Positions 37,024 through 46,066 of a stretch of DNA of 64,000 nucleotides are shown one piece after another; positions within the stretch are counted from its first letter, which is position 1, and each line of letters opens with the position of its first letter. Under the pieces are notes generated by a model. It was not told the origin of the DNA and made no database searches. It worked only from the letters and a program-made list of their open reading frames with translations. The translations under genes were made by a program, and so were the position numbers. The DNA comes from Leptolyngbya sp. SIOISBB (GTDB lineage Bacteria > Cyanobacteriota > Cyanobacteriia > Phormidesmidales > Phormidesmidaceae): NCBI GenBank assembly GCA_010671905.1, contig JAAHII010000001.1, positions 5,704,001 to 5,768,000 on the forward strand, read 5' to 3'.

Positions 37024-37428
37024 ATGAAATCAACGATGAAAACCTTATGGATTTTGCCTTTGCTGTTGGCCGCCTGCGGTGGTCAACCTTCAGTTGAAGA
37101 TGCTGAGGCCTCACTTTGTGGCGCAATTGATGATTTTGGTGGGGCACTCGCTGCCTATTCACAACTAGATGCCCAATCTACCGTTGATGACCTGCAGACC
37201 GCCCGGGAAGATGTGGTGTCTTCTTACGAAGCCATGCAGGCGGCTGCTACCGTAGTTGAAGAGGCTCGTATCGCGGATGTCGAAACGGCTTATTCAGATC
37301 TGGATTCGACCGTGAATGGGATCTCTGGACGTGACACCCTCGGCGAAGCCGCAGTAGACGTTGGGACGAGTCTGGCCAACGTGCAGGCAGCCCGTGAGCA
37401 ACTTTACAGCAATCTGAGCTGTCAGTAG
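37024..37428 (+). CDS. Small lipoprotein, hypothetical
   Basis: A 134-residue lipoprotein: signal MKTLWILPLLLAACGG with the lipobox cysteine at residue 18, then a helical, alanine-rich and acidic domain (LQTAREDVVSSYEAMQAAA, VEEARIADVETAYSDLDSTV). Two further cysteines, at SLCG and in the last residues NLSCQ, could form a disulphide. It resembles short envelope lipoproteins with a helical bundle; no function is known. An ATG at codon 5 could be the start. Confidence 0.65.
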   Translation: MKSTMKTLWILPLLLAACGGQPSVEDAEASLCGAIDDFGGALAAYSQLDAQSTVDDLQTAREDVVSSYEAMQAAATVVEEARIADVETAYSDLDSTVNGISGRDTLGEAAVDVGTSLANVQAAREQLYSNLSCQ

Positions 37429-37676
37429 AGTCGCAAAGTCGGGGCTGGATTAAACATCGTAGATACGGTTGTTTGTTGCTTCGATAAACTGCAGATTTCT
37501 ACCAAGTAAAATCAACATCCCTAACTGGATTAAGTTATCGAATGCGATGAAACAACCTTCATCGGACTCGGTCTCAGCCTTTGCTAGGCCCTAAACCTAT
37601 GCCCGTGGAGACCGCCCTCACTCCACGCGATTGCTGGCGTCAAGAACACCAACAGCGGCTTTTGGTCGCCACTGAT

Positions 37677-37973
37677 TTAAGCCAATAGACGCAGCAAACC
37701 TTGTTGTCCTAATAACACCTCACGCAATAGGGTGGTGATGCCAACCCAAATGATGGGTGAAATATCAACTCCACCAAAGGGCGGTACTACCTTACGTACC
37801 GGTGTTAGCAGAAACTCAGTCGGCCAAACCACCAAGTTGAATGGCAAGCGATCGCCATCTGCCTGGGGATACCAAGTCAATACAATGCGAACGATAAACA
37901 GCAGCGTATAAACAGCCAACAGTGGACTCAAAATCCAGTTGGCCAAATGATTGAGCGTGAACAAGTCAGACAT
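37677..37973 (-). CDS. YggT family membrane protein
   Basis: A 98-residue protein with two membrane helices, WILSPLLAVYTLLFIVRIVL and a second near the C-terminus (ISPIIWVGITTLLREVLL). The family motif R-I-V-L-TWYPQ and PTEFLLTPVRKVVPPFGGVDISPI are conserved. YggT (Ycf19) proteins act in membrane organisation, for instance in plastid nucleoid or cytochrome b6f assembly. ATG at 37973 gives the usual length. Confidence 0.88.
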   Translation of the reverse strand: MSDLFTLNHLANWILSPLLAVYTLLFIVRIVLTWYPQADGDRLPFNLVVWPTEFLLTPVRKVVPPFGGVDISPIIWVGITTLLREVLLGQQGLLRLLA

Positions 37974-38108
37974 GAGAATTTTGCCAGCAAAATAAAGCGA
38001 TAGAATAAGACTCTCGTATCCCATCCTAAACAGGATAAGATGTTGCTTGCCAAAATTGGTGATGGCTCTTAGGACCTTTGAGGATCTGATATCGTTGCTG
38101 ACAGCAAA

Positions 38109-38160
38109 CGCAGAGTTCAGAAACGCAGAGTTCAGAAATGCAGAGTTCAGAAATGCAGAA
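38109..38160. repeat. 15-bp tandem repeat, about 3.5 copies
   Basis: The unit CGCAGAGTTCAGAAA occurs at 38109-38123 and 38124-38138, and with C to T at its first base at 38139-38153, followed by a decayed partial copy. It lies in the 335-base gap upstream of the YggT gene and downstream of the SmtB-like gene, where no gene is seen. Such short repeats change copy number by slippage. Confidence 0.8.
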
Positions 38161-38307
38161 TTGCTTGACTGTGAGTGGATGCAATCTGCATGATTCGCAC
38201 GAATCTGCAGGCTACGACTCTCACTCGTATTATGAGGATATAAGCCTGATCTGGGTTAACCTCCAGCAGTGGTGAGGATGTCTCTAAACCTCCGAAAGCA
38301 GGAGGCA

Positions 38308-38698
38308 TTATTCGTCTAGGTGTTCGGCGACCGCTTGATATAAGTCGGTGACATGGTCGTCGGCGAGACTGTAATAAACGTTACGACCTTGGCGGCGATA
38401 TTTGACCAAGTGGTGCGATCTCAGCACGCGGAGTTGATGCGAGACTGCCGATTCTCCCATCTTGACGGCGGCGGCCAAGTCACAGACGCAGAGTTCTTGT
38501 TGGGCCAGAGCTGATAAGAGCTTTAATCGATGATGATCAGACAGGGTGCTAAAAAAAATCGGCCATACGCTGAGCTTTAGCCGTTTCTAAAACGCCCCGT
38601 TGGGCCTGTCGCACCGAAGCAAGATGGACTAATGATTCGTCGCAACCAGGAGCATCCGTAGAACTAGATTGATGATTTACAGAGCGAGGGCTCGCCAT
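38308..38698 (-). pseudogene. SmtB/ZiaR-type ArsR metal-sensor repressor, broken by a +1 frameshift
   Basis: Two minus-strand frames together give a complete ArsR-family repressor of about 130 residues. The N-terminal frame reads from ATG at 38698 to ETAKAQRMADFF; the second carries STLSDHHRLKLLSALAQQ, the metal motif ELCVCDLA, the DNA-recognition helix ESAVSHQLRVLRSH and the wing GRNVYYSL. The C-terminal helix keeps the zinc ligands of SmtB (Asp and His in LADDHV, His and Glu in EHLDE). The frames meet in a run of eight A on the plus strand (38551-38558); with seven, the protein is continuous. No metallothionein or zinc ATPase gene is adjacent. Confidence 0.88.
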
Positions 38699-38798
38699 TA
38701 CTTAATGTTCGGAACTTGCTGCAGTTTCTATCATACTGAGCTTTTCGTGCTTCTTGAGTCCCGGATCGACTTCTCGATGCGAGCTACTTCAGGATTTA

Positions 38799-39044
38799 TC
38801 AGGAAATACATCCCCCAGTCCGTTGGGACAATACTTTAGGTTGGTAGTCCGTCAGAATTTGATGTTTGGGTAGCGAGAAGTGCTTTAGTGTGATGCGGGC
38901 ATCATTAATGATGAATTGTCCATCACTGCCCTTTTGATTGTGCTGAACCATCCAAAGGTCTCCGTTATGCTCAATCAAATGCCATTTTTGAGAGCATAGA
39001 AGATCTGAGTCTTTAGATAATGCGTTGGACTTCTGGAGAGGCAA
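38799..39044 (-). CDS. Hypothetical protein, 81 residues
   Basis: A short frame encoding a soluble protein with WHLIEHNGDLWMVQHNQKGSDG and a basic tail. It has aromatic/acidic strand patterns that look protein-like, but there is no recognisable ribosome site and no known family. It sits in a region of decayed genes and could itself be a fragment. Confidence 0.35.
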   Translation of the reverse strand: MPLQKSNALSKDSDLLCSQKWHLIEHNGDLWMVQHNQKGSDGQFIINDARITLKHFSLPKHQILTDYQPKVLSQRTGGCIS

Positions 39045-39128
39045 AGGCTGTGCCGAAGGTGCCCTTTTGAACGTTGATGTAGCCCAATCGGGCGATCCAG
39101 TGGTTAGAACGATGATGCCGTTTTTGTT

Positions 39129-39287
39129 TTAACCCAACGAGCTCTCAATCGTGAGCAACCCGAGAATGACGCTGTATTGCTCTAAAACGGCGACGGCTTT
39201 TTTGAAGGCGATCAAATTGCGAAAAACGTTGTTGTGAAAGTATTTGACCTGGAGATAGTCTAGAATCTTGAGCGCACAACCGTTCAT
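39129..39287 (-). CDS. Possible 52-residue ORF in decayed region
   Basis: A short minus-strand frame reads MNGCALKILDYLQVKYFHNN, then VFRNLIAFKKAVAVLEQYSV. The amphipathic helix pattern is convincing but there is no ribosome site and no family match known to me. It may be the tail of a lost gene just before the broken acs copy. Confidence 0.25.
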   Translation of the reverse strand: MNGCALKILDYLQVKYFHNNVFRNLIAFKKAVAVLEQYSVILGLLTIESSLG

Positions 39288-39348
39288 TTCCGAACACTTT
39301 ATATCCTGCTCAGCAGGTTACGTACCATTTTAGGCACGTTTAACTCGA

Positions 39349-40082
39349 CGTGGATACCTGTTGGCAAACGGAAACCGGTGGCTTTATGCTCATCCCGTTA
39401 CCGGGTGCTACACCCACTAAACCAGGCTCGGCGACTAAATCGTTCCCTGGCATTCTCACCGATGTGGTGGATTTGGACGGCAATCCCGTCAGTGACAATG
39501 CAGGGGGCTATCTCGTCGTCAAACATCCCTGGGCCAGTATGATGCGAACGACTACGGCAATGATGAGCGCTTTCGCCGCACCTATTGGGAGCACATTCCG
39601 CCTAAGGATGGCAAGCATCTGTTACTTTGCGGGTGATGGGGCGCGTCGCGATGAGGATGGCTATTGGGTTTATGGGCTGAGTGGACGACGTGCTCAGCGT
39701 TTCGCGACGTGCTCAACGTTTCGGGTCACCGCCTCGGCACCATGAAAATTGAGTCAGCACTGGTGCCGCACTCGGCAGTGGTGGGTCGCAAAACCGAAAT
39801 CACTGGATAAAGAAGTCTTTGCCTTCGCCACCCTCGAAAAGACCCATAAGCCCAGCGAGGACCTAAATGGCGAACTCAAGCAGCATGTCATTAGTCATTA
39901 AAAGAGATCGACATCGTTGCCCATCCTGCTGACATTCGCTTTACGGATGCGTTGCCGAAGACGCGATCAGGCAAAACATTCGCCGCTTCCTACGCAACCT
40001 CGCCAGTGGTGAAGAAAGCGTCGGCGACGCCACCAAAATGTAAGACCAAGAAGTCCTCGACCAACTCCGCCAGGGAGCATAG
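39349..40082 (+). pseudogene. C-terminal fragment of a second acs copy, decayed
   Basis: About 245 codons matching the end of acs (24450-25172), beginning abruptly at [14 protein letters not shown] and ending at the same LRQGA-stop. The adenylation part, including LYTSGTTGK, is missing. The frame is broken several times: a lost base near 39550, an added one near 39620, a duplicated block (GACGTGCTCAGCGTTTCG twice) near 39690-39720, and stops at 39808 and 40042. Similarity continues past the stop into the following gene, so this is one end of a duplicated segment. Confidence 0.92.
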
Positions 40083-40188
40083 TTGACATTCTCCGTTTTT
40101 ATAATTGAATTCTCTATAGAGTGGATAGATTAGCTATCATTAGTTTCCATTTATAATCTGCTTTTGAACATGCAGGCATGATCAAATA

Positions 40189-40896
40189 ATGGATCAGCTT
40201 AAATTTGCCCTGGGCCCCTACGAATTCTTTGCGTCTATCATCGGCGGTTCCCCCCTAGTGATTGTTTTATTCTTACTGTTTAACCCAATCGCTGGCCCGC
40301 AGGATTTATTCCTAGTTTTCAAAAATAATTTATCGACTTCTGCTGCACTCATGAGTGCTTTTATCAGCTACCTTTTGGGAGGTGGCATCCAAGGGGTTTC
40401 GTGGCGGTATTTCCTGGCTCTCTGTCGAATATTCAAAAGAGATTATGGTTATTTCGGCGATATGATTCCTCGAAAGCATCAACAGCTTCCCCATGACGCA
40501 AACGAGATCGCTGATCTTGAGCTAGATTTTGAAGACCGCTTGGTCCTTTTACTGCGGGAGAAAACCGGTATTCCCCAAAAATTAAATTGGCTAGATGCTC
40601 GGCTGACTTCGTACCTCAAAGAAAATGGTAGTCAAGCCCCTATCACTGCAGAGTTGCATCTGGTTAACCATATTATGTATCGCAATTTATCCTTGGGTTT
40701 TCTAATCCTTAGCCTCACCTTTGTAATCAATACTTTGAGGGTTCAATCGTTTATTTTAGAACAGAGTATTCTGATACTTCTCTTGCTAGGCCTTTCCTAT
40801 GCAATGTTTTTCCGATCGCTCTCTTTTAAGAAATGGCATAATCGCGAATTATTACTCGGCTTCTACTTTTCAGCCCGACGTACTCAGCACCCATAG
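40189..40896 (+). CDS. Hypothetical membrane protein
   Basis: A 235-residue protein with hydrophobic segments at about 20-38 (IGGSPLVIVLFLLF), 50-68, 166-185 (NLSLGFLILSLTFVI) and 190-210 (FILEQSILILLLLGLSYAMFF), separated by a soluble, charged loop of roughly 95 residues (PRKHQQLPHDANEIADLELDFED). No family is recognised. A ruined copy of its first quarter follows the intact acs gene at 25257, so both belong to a duplicated acs-plus-follower unit. The next gene starts directly after its stop codon. Confidence 0.7.
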   Translation: MDQLKFALGPYEFFASIIGGSPLVIVLFLLFNPIAGPQDLFLVFKNNLSTSAALMSAFISYLLGGGIQGVSWRYFLALCRIFKRDYGYFGDMIPRKHQQLPHDANEIADLELDFEDRLVLLLREKTGIPQKLNWLDARLTSYLKENGSQAPITAELHLVNHIMYRNLSLGFLILSLTFVINTLRVQSFILEQSILILLLLGLSYAMFFRSLSFKKWHNRELLLGFYFSARRTQHP

Positions 40897-41358
40897 ATGT
40901 TTGCAGGATCAAGTGAAATGGACTTTATAGCTTTGTTGCCGCTGCGATCGCTCGGCTTCTTGTTTTTGCTTTTGGGTTTAGGGCCGCCAGGTTATCTCTA
41001 TATGCTATCTCGCGGCGGCGCCTATCCAGATAGTCAACCACTGTCCGTTTTTTTGAGCCTTTTGGGCATTTGTCTGCTCTGGATACGTCCAGCAGTTTTT
41101 CAGCCTAAAGGCCGTTACCGCATTTTTCTTAAGACGATGGCGATTGTGCGATCAGTGCTTATTTGTAGTTATCTAGCATTCGTGTGGTCAGGCGTCTTTC
41201 TCGGGACCGGCATTGGTAATCGACTGAATTTCGCCATGAACCAGTCAGATGCGGGAGCCTGGTGGACAACATTGCTGACAATGCTGCTCGTCGTGTTGAT
41301 TATCGACCTCGGTTTGGGTGTTGTACAACTGGTCATCCCAAAATTGGGCGGTCAATGA
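40897..41358 (+). CDS. Hypothetical membrane protein, four predicted helices
   Basis: A 153-residue membrane protein with helices near LGFLFLLLGLGPPGYLYML, PLSVFLSLLGICLLWI, SVLICSYLAFVWSGVFLG and LLTMLLVVLIIDLGLGVVQL. It starts immediately after the preceding stop codon (TAGATG); ATG at 40918, with an AGGA upstream, is the alternative. The two genes are probably co-transcribed. I do not recognise the family. Confidence 0.65.
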   Translation: MFAGSSEMDFIALLPLRSLGFLFLLLGLGPPGYLYMLSRGGAYPDSQPLSVFLSLLGICLLWIRPAVFQPKGRYRIFLKTMAIVRSVLICSYLAFVWSGVFLGTGIGNRLNFAMNQSDAGAWWTTLLTMLLVVLIIDLGLGVVQLVIPKLGGQ

Positions 41359-41479
41359 TGAGTGCTAAGAAGTTGACCGTTTATTTCGCCGCTCGGCGTT
41401 GTGAGTGAACCAGTCACGAGAAGATGACCAGCACCGGAACGCGATCGCTCAACCAACATTGGCAAGTTGTTTCCCGCAG

Positions 41480-42884
41480 TTATTTTTTGCTGGGAAGGTT
41501 TCTTGGCGGCACTTCGTCACCCTGATAAAACTTCCGCTCCAAATTGCCCAACCACAGCCAGAGCGCGCCGGTCGCAACAGGAATTCCAGTTAGCAGTAGT
41601 CCGAGACTCAGAGTCGGGGTGCCCAAAGCGAGACTAAGCGGAGTCGCCGACCAAATCAGCGCACTCAGAACCAGGGCTCCTTTACGAATTTGCTGGATTC
41701 GCGCTAAGGCAGAGCGGCAACTACCGCAATGTTCAGTGTGAGAGTGGTAGCGATCGAGCAGGGCCGTTTTTGACAGTTCCGCTGGTAATGCTTGTCCCGC
41801 GAATGGATCGGCGTTGAAGTCGCTAATCCATTTGCGAAAGGCCATCACGTAGCGATCGGCTTGAGTGGGCAGGTAACAAGACTGAGCGTAGGGGCGATCG
41901 CCTGCCTGTTCCAGCATCCGTTCCTGGATATGGAGAAAAATTTGGTCATCCTCCAACACGCGGTTGTTGCCAACATGGCTATACCAGCGAGGCGTCAGCT
42001 TAATGAAGAAGCTCGGCAGCTTAGAGGAAAACTTGAATGGGAACCTGGCGAATAACCGACATTCTCCCCTTCCGAGTGGGGACGGCATAGACGACGGTGA
42101 GAGTACGCCCGAACTGCTTAGAGGTCAGGTCATGATACATCAGCGAAGGTGCCACAAAGGTCGTATGTTGAGTCCCCAACTTGCCTTTGCGAGGTCCCTC
42201 TGGCCAGATGCCTTTAAAGCCCTGTTTACCCAATTCCAGGATATCCATCTGCATCGGGGCAGCATTTTCGCGCTTGCCCACCGTTTTGTGATGGGTATAG
42301 GGAATGTGGCTGGCATCCAGCACATTTTCAAGCAGGGTCAGCGCATCGTAGGGCAAGTCGCGGAAGGTGTTGAGAAGCACCCAATCATCGGGCTCCTCTT
42401 CTAGCGCAGCAATGCTGGGGATCGGAACCCGCTCGGCATTCTCTGATTTACCGGGATAAACGAACAGCAGCCCTTGGTGAACTGTTGTCGGCATGGAAGC
42501 GACACAAGCCCGATTAGAAAGATTGGCCTTCGCTTCAGGGACCGCCTGGGGAATCTGTTCGCAGGTTCCTGAACCGGAAAAAGCCCAGCCGTGATAAGGG
42601 CATTCCAACAGTCCAGCTTCATTCACACGCCCTTCAGACAAAGGGGCCAGGCGGTGGGGACACTGATCGGCAAAGATACGCCAAATCGCAGCCTGGGGAT
42701 CCCACCAGATCACTAAAGCTTGTTCGAGTAAGGTGAAGCGAGTAGGGCGAGTTTTATCCAGATCTTCGACATAGTGGACGGGGTACCAGGCCTCTGCCCA
42801 ATCAAAGTATTCTGGGTCGGGGCCACCAGCGGCTAGGGTTTCAGTTGTATGGTCGAGATTAACCGCGTCTTGGGTAACCGTCAT
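41480..42884 (-). pseudogene. PaO/Tic55-like Rieske oxygenase, broken by a +1 frameshift
   Basis: Two minus-strand frames give one Rieske non-haem iron oxygenase of about 467 residues. The first frame holds the Rieske centre CPHRLAPLSEG and CPYHGWAF and the mononuclear iron site ENVLDASHIPYTHH. The second holds FPFKFSSKLPSF, the CxxC motif HTEHCGSCRSAL and two C-terminal membrane helices (VLSALIWSATPLSLAL, LLLTGIPVATGALWLWL). These mark the pheophorbide a oxygenase / Tic55 / Ptc52 group, linked to chlorophyll metabolism. The frames meet in CCCC at 42066-42069 (plus strand); with three, the reading VPTRKGECRLFARFPF is continuous. No other damage is visible. Confidence 0.88.
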
Positions 42885-43939
42885 AGTCTTCTAAAAATAT
42901 CTATTTTCTACACTTCATTGTGTTACAAAACTTCACTTTCTGCCAGAAGCATGACGTTCCCAATCACGGGATTATAGATTCCTAGGCGTTGCTGCGTTTT
43001 AGCACTCACCCGACGTTCGGTTTGAACCTCTACTTCGGTTTCGGCCTGGGCATAGGAGACAATTGTCCTTAATAACCTGAAGCGTCTCGACGTTTGTCTC
43101 AGGCGCATGGCCACCTGACTCAATAGCCAATGTCGGAGCGATGTTCTGAGTCAGTGAGTAACTGCACCAAGAAAGGCAAAGACGGCGGCAGCATGAGCGC
43201 GATGAAGCTGCTCATGCTGTGTTTGCGTCGCAAATTGGAGAACATGCCCGCAACCGTGTCGTCTATGTGGATAGCAGGGTATGTCATAAAGACTCTAAAG
43301 TGACTGGCCTGTAGAATCAATTGGCAAGATTACAGCAGTAACTGACAGCTAGACGAGAGCCTTAGAAGGGCTAGCAGCTATCGCTCACTTCCTCAACTGC
43401 CAAGCCTCGTTACGCCACTGACGATGAGCGTCTTGAGCGAGGACTTGAGCATGCCCCACAACCATTAGCCCCTGATCAACGATAAGACCTTGATTAGCAC
43501 GATTCAGGGTGCGGCAGGAGCGAAAACTGGGAATTGTACGGCTGCTGGCAACCTGCTTCATCGTGCGAAGTTTAATCATGAAGGCTCTGGACGTTAATGG
43601 GAATGAGAAATAGTAACGATGGGCCAAATAGACTGCCCGACAATGCTGATATCGCTCAAGCCAGCGAAGTAACCGGCAACGCCAACATCCCTTTGCTTCT
43701 CTAGATTCAGAGAACAGACTAAGGACAGAAGCACAGCTCCCAGATGTCAGCTCGATCGCTGGAAAAATATCTAGAAGACCTCGGTGATTCCAGGCTGTCG
43801 AGTGGCTATTTGCCTAACTGTCTCATTTTTCCCTGTCAGTGAAGCGATCGCACAACCACACAGGAGATTATGTGAGGGGCACATCTGACAAACCTCAAGA
43901 GACAACTCCTTAGAACACCATCAAGCTGACGAAAACGAT
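42885..43939 (-). other. 1-kb gene-poor region with only weak short frames
   Basis: Minus-strand frames of 66-80 codons at 42923-43123, 43120-43320 and 43385-43627 are open. The first two overlap by four bases (ATGA), as coupled genes would, and the third ends RQWRNEAWQLRK. None has a clear ribosome site or a family I know, and their composition is not distinctive. I list them as uncertain and do not call them genes. No RNA gene or repeat was recognised. Confidence 0.35.
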
Positions 43940-44413
43940 TTAGGCTGCAAGTTCATTCACTAAAGGTTGCCAGCTAAAGACGCGATCGCCCCCCATTTCT
44001 AGCACCACCTTGACGTTGGGCAAGGTCTTTGGTAACTCGGTGAGGTAAGCAATCTCTTGTTGAGAGAGGATATTGCCTTCGATTAGCCAGAGTACAAGTC
44101 CTTTAGCTTTTGGTGACATCCCTTTCATGCGGTAGCTAATAATCGGTGGGATGTAGTGCCGGTCGCCAACGGCAGCGGACTGACCGATGGTTTTCTTGCC
44201 TAAGTGAGCTGGGCGAACGCCATGAATATCGGTCAGATAGGCCGATAAGTCACCCAGGCCTTTGACGGTCAAATTGACTGGTTCATAGCCTGTGGCCCGC
44301 AAGCGGCGCTGATATCGACCTTCGAAGCCACCTTCTAAAGGAGCTCTGACCGCCAGCGCGCCAGTCGATTCGAGGTCTTTGATAAATCGCTTACCGGTAA
44401 CGAGCAGTGCCAT
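43940..44413 (-). CDS. ndhN: NAD(P)H-quinone oxidoreductase subunit N (NDH-1)
   Basis: A 157-residue subunit of the cyanobacterial NDH-1 complex, specific to oxygenic phototrophs and placed on the cytoplasmic arm near the ferredoxin-binding site. The whole sequence fits: MALLVTGKRFIKDLE, EGGFEGRYQRRLRATGY, LTDIHGVRPAHLGKK and the ending VFSWQPLVNELAA. NDH-1 serves cyclic electron flow and respiration in the thylakoid membrane. The gene stands alone. Confidence 0.95.
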   Translation of the reverse strand: MALLVTGKRFIKDLESTGALAVRAPLEGGFEGRYQRRLRATGYEPVNLTVKGLGDLSAYLTDIHGVRPAHLGKKTIGQSAAVGDRHYIPPIISYRMKGMSPKAKGLVLWLIEGNILSQQEIAYLTELPKTLPNVKVVLEMGGDRVFSWQPLVNELAA

Positions 44414-44679
44414 GGCGATCCTGAAATTTAGATGGTATTCAATAAATCTATTCTTTATCGTACTGGTTTAGTGACGATCAGGGCCGCGATCTCGATTGGC
44501 TTTTCTGTGATCAGTGATTGAACTGACTAATGCCAGCACTTGGGGCACGTAGCGATCGAAACTAATTGAGCTGGCGCCATCATCCAACTTGCCGAGCTCA
44601 TCTTTCTATAGAGCTACCAGTCGATCATCTAAAGGCCAATCAATAACGTCGAAGCCAAGCAGTTAAAAGCCGACAAAAA
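44414..44679 (+). other. Intergenic region between ndhN and the glycosyltransferase terminator
   Basis: Upstream region of ndhN, with no coding frame, repeat or RNA gene recognised. It is A+T rich just upstream of the ndhN start. Confidence 0.4.
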
Positions 44680-44711
44680 ACCTCCATGCCAACTTTAGTT
44701 GGCATGGAGGT
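44680..44711 (-). terminator. Strong intrinsic terminator of the glycosyltransferase gene
   Basis: A perfect 14-bp stem, ACCTCCATGCCAAC (44680-44693) with its complement (44698-44711), encloses a TTTA loop. On the minus strand it is followed by TTTTTTGTCG, a good U-tract, 35 bases after the glycosyltransferase stop codon. Confidence 0.9.
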
Positions 44712-44746
44712 GAATAGCAAAATGCTTTTAGTGTTAGTGATCAGCT

Positions 44747-46066
44747 TTACCGAATGTGTGGAGGTACCTGATTGCTATGCACAGCCTCAGCAGAAGCCAT
44801 TTGAGGAGCCATCTTGCGATAAGAGCGCTGTCCGTGCTTACCTTCTACCAACTGCTTAAAGAGCGTTTCATACCGATTAAGTGCTTGCTCAAATGAATAT
44901 TCATTCATGGCATGATGGCGTCCTTGACGACCCAGTTTCTCAGCAAACTCAGGGTTTTCATACAGATCCTGAATTGCTTTGGCCAACTCGTTAGGATTTT
45001 CGGGTTCAACGACTAAGCCACCGCCACTGGCTCGAATTGCTTGCGCTGCAGTTCCGTGGTCCGGAACTGCAGCCAAAATTGGTCGGCCGCTAGCCAGTAG
45101 CACTTGGGTTTTAGATGGCATATTGAAACCGACCACATTCCGTTTCTGCATAATCAAGCCCACGTCAGCGGCAGCCAGCATTTCTGGTAATTCTGCACGA
45201 GGGGCAAACGGGCGTAATAAGACATTCTGAACCCCTAATTCTTGTCGTAGCTCATCTAGATCAGACAGTTGGCTTTCTTCTCCGGAAATGACGAATATCA
45301 GGTCTTTGATATGTTGCAGTCGAGCGGCGGCTCGAATCACCGTTTGAATACCTTGGGTGCGAGCAATATTGCCTGAATAAAGCACAACAAACTTCTCATT
45401 GAGTCCATTGGCCTGACGAAACGCATTCTTATACTTTGGCAAAGGTCGAATAAAGTTGACGTCGACCCAATTCGAGATGATTTTCATCTTGTCGTCTCGG
45501 ATCCCTTTACCCAGAAGGTTTTGGCGAAAACCCTCAGCAATCACACTGATTTGAGTGGCTGACCGATAAGCGAACTTTTCTAATATCTCAAATGCCCGAA
45601 TGGCCAGTGGATGAGTAATCAACCCAGTCTGTACAGCCGCCTCAGGTAGAATATCTTGGAGATTGAGGACTGTCGGGCAGCGATAAATAAGCTTCAGAAG
45701 GGCGACGGGCAAAGCGACGGGCAGTGATGGGCTTGTGTTCAAAATCACGTCAGGACGCCATCCTTGTAGAGCCTTGATAAAGCTCAAACCGACAAAGCTA
45801 CCTTCAAGCAGCAAGCGGGTAAACAGTCCTGGATTGGGTCGAATCCATACATAGCATCGTTGAATGGTCACCCCATTCTTTTCTTCAGTTGTGAACCATT
45901 TGCCACGATAGGCCGGATAAATTTTGCGTTCCGGATAATTGGGCATTGCGGTGATAACTCTGACTTCATGCCCACGCTTGACTAATCCTTCTGCCAATTC
46001 TGTCATCAGCGGTGCGATGCCGATAGGTTCAGGATGATAGTTGTAGGAATAAATCAGGATGCGCAT
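44747..46066 (-). CDS. Family 4 glycosyltransferase, WcaI-like
   Basis: GT-B fold glycosyltransferase of 439 residues. The N-terminal domain begins MRILIYSYNYHPEPIGIAPL, as in WcaI-type enzymes; the C-terminal domain has FVVLYSGNIARTQGIQTVI and the nucleotide-sugar motif ASGGGLVVEPENPNELAKAI. WcaI-like enzymes add sugars during exopolysaccharide or lipopolysaccharide assembly. The start is placed at ATG 46066, where family homology begins; the frame is open to ATG 46141, adding 25 serine-rich residues. A strong terminator follows. Confidence 0.86.
   Translation of the reverse strand: MRILIYSYNYHPEPIGIAPLMTELAEGLVKRGHEVRVITAMPNYPERKIYPAYRGKWFTTEEKNGVTIQRCYVWIRPNPGLFTRLLLEGSFVGLSFIKALQGWRPDVILNTSPSLPVALPVALLKLIYRCPTVLNLQDILPEAAVQTGLITHPLAIRAFEILEKFAYRSATQISVIAEGFRQNLLGKGIRDDKMKIISNWVDVNFIRPLPKYKNAFRQANGLNEKFVVLYSGNIARTQGIQTVIRAAARLQHIKDLIFVISGEESQLSDLDELRQELGVQNVLLRPFAPRAELPEMLAAADVGLIMQKRNVVGFNMPSKTQVLLASGRPILAAVPDHGTAAQAIRASGGGLVVEPENPNELAKAIQDLYENPEFAEKLGRQGRHHAMNEYSFEQALNRYETLFKQLVEGKHGQRSYRKMAPQMASAEAVHSNQVPPHIR

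Noticed and set aside
42923-43627. Three small minus-strand ORFs, two overlapping by ATGA
   Set aside because: The overlap looks like coupling, but no ribosome sites, no known families and no distinctive composition support them. They are left as uncertain.
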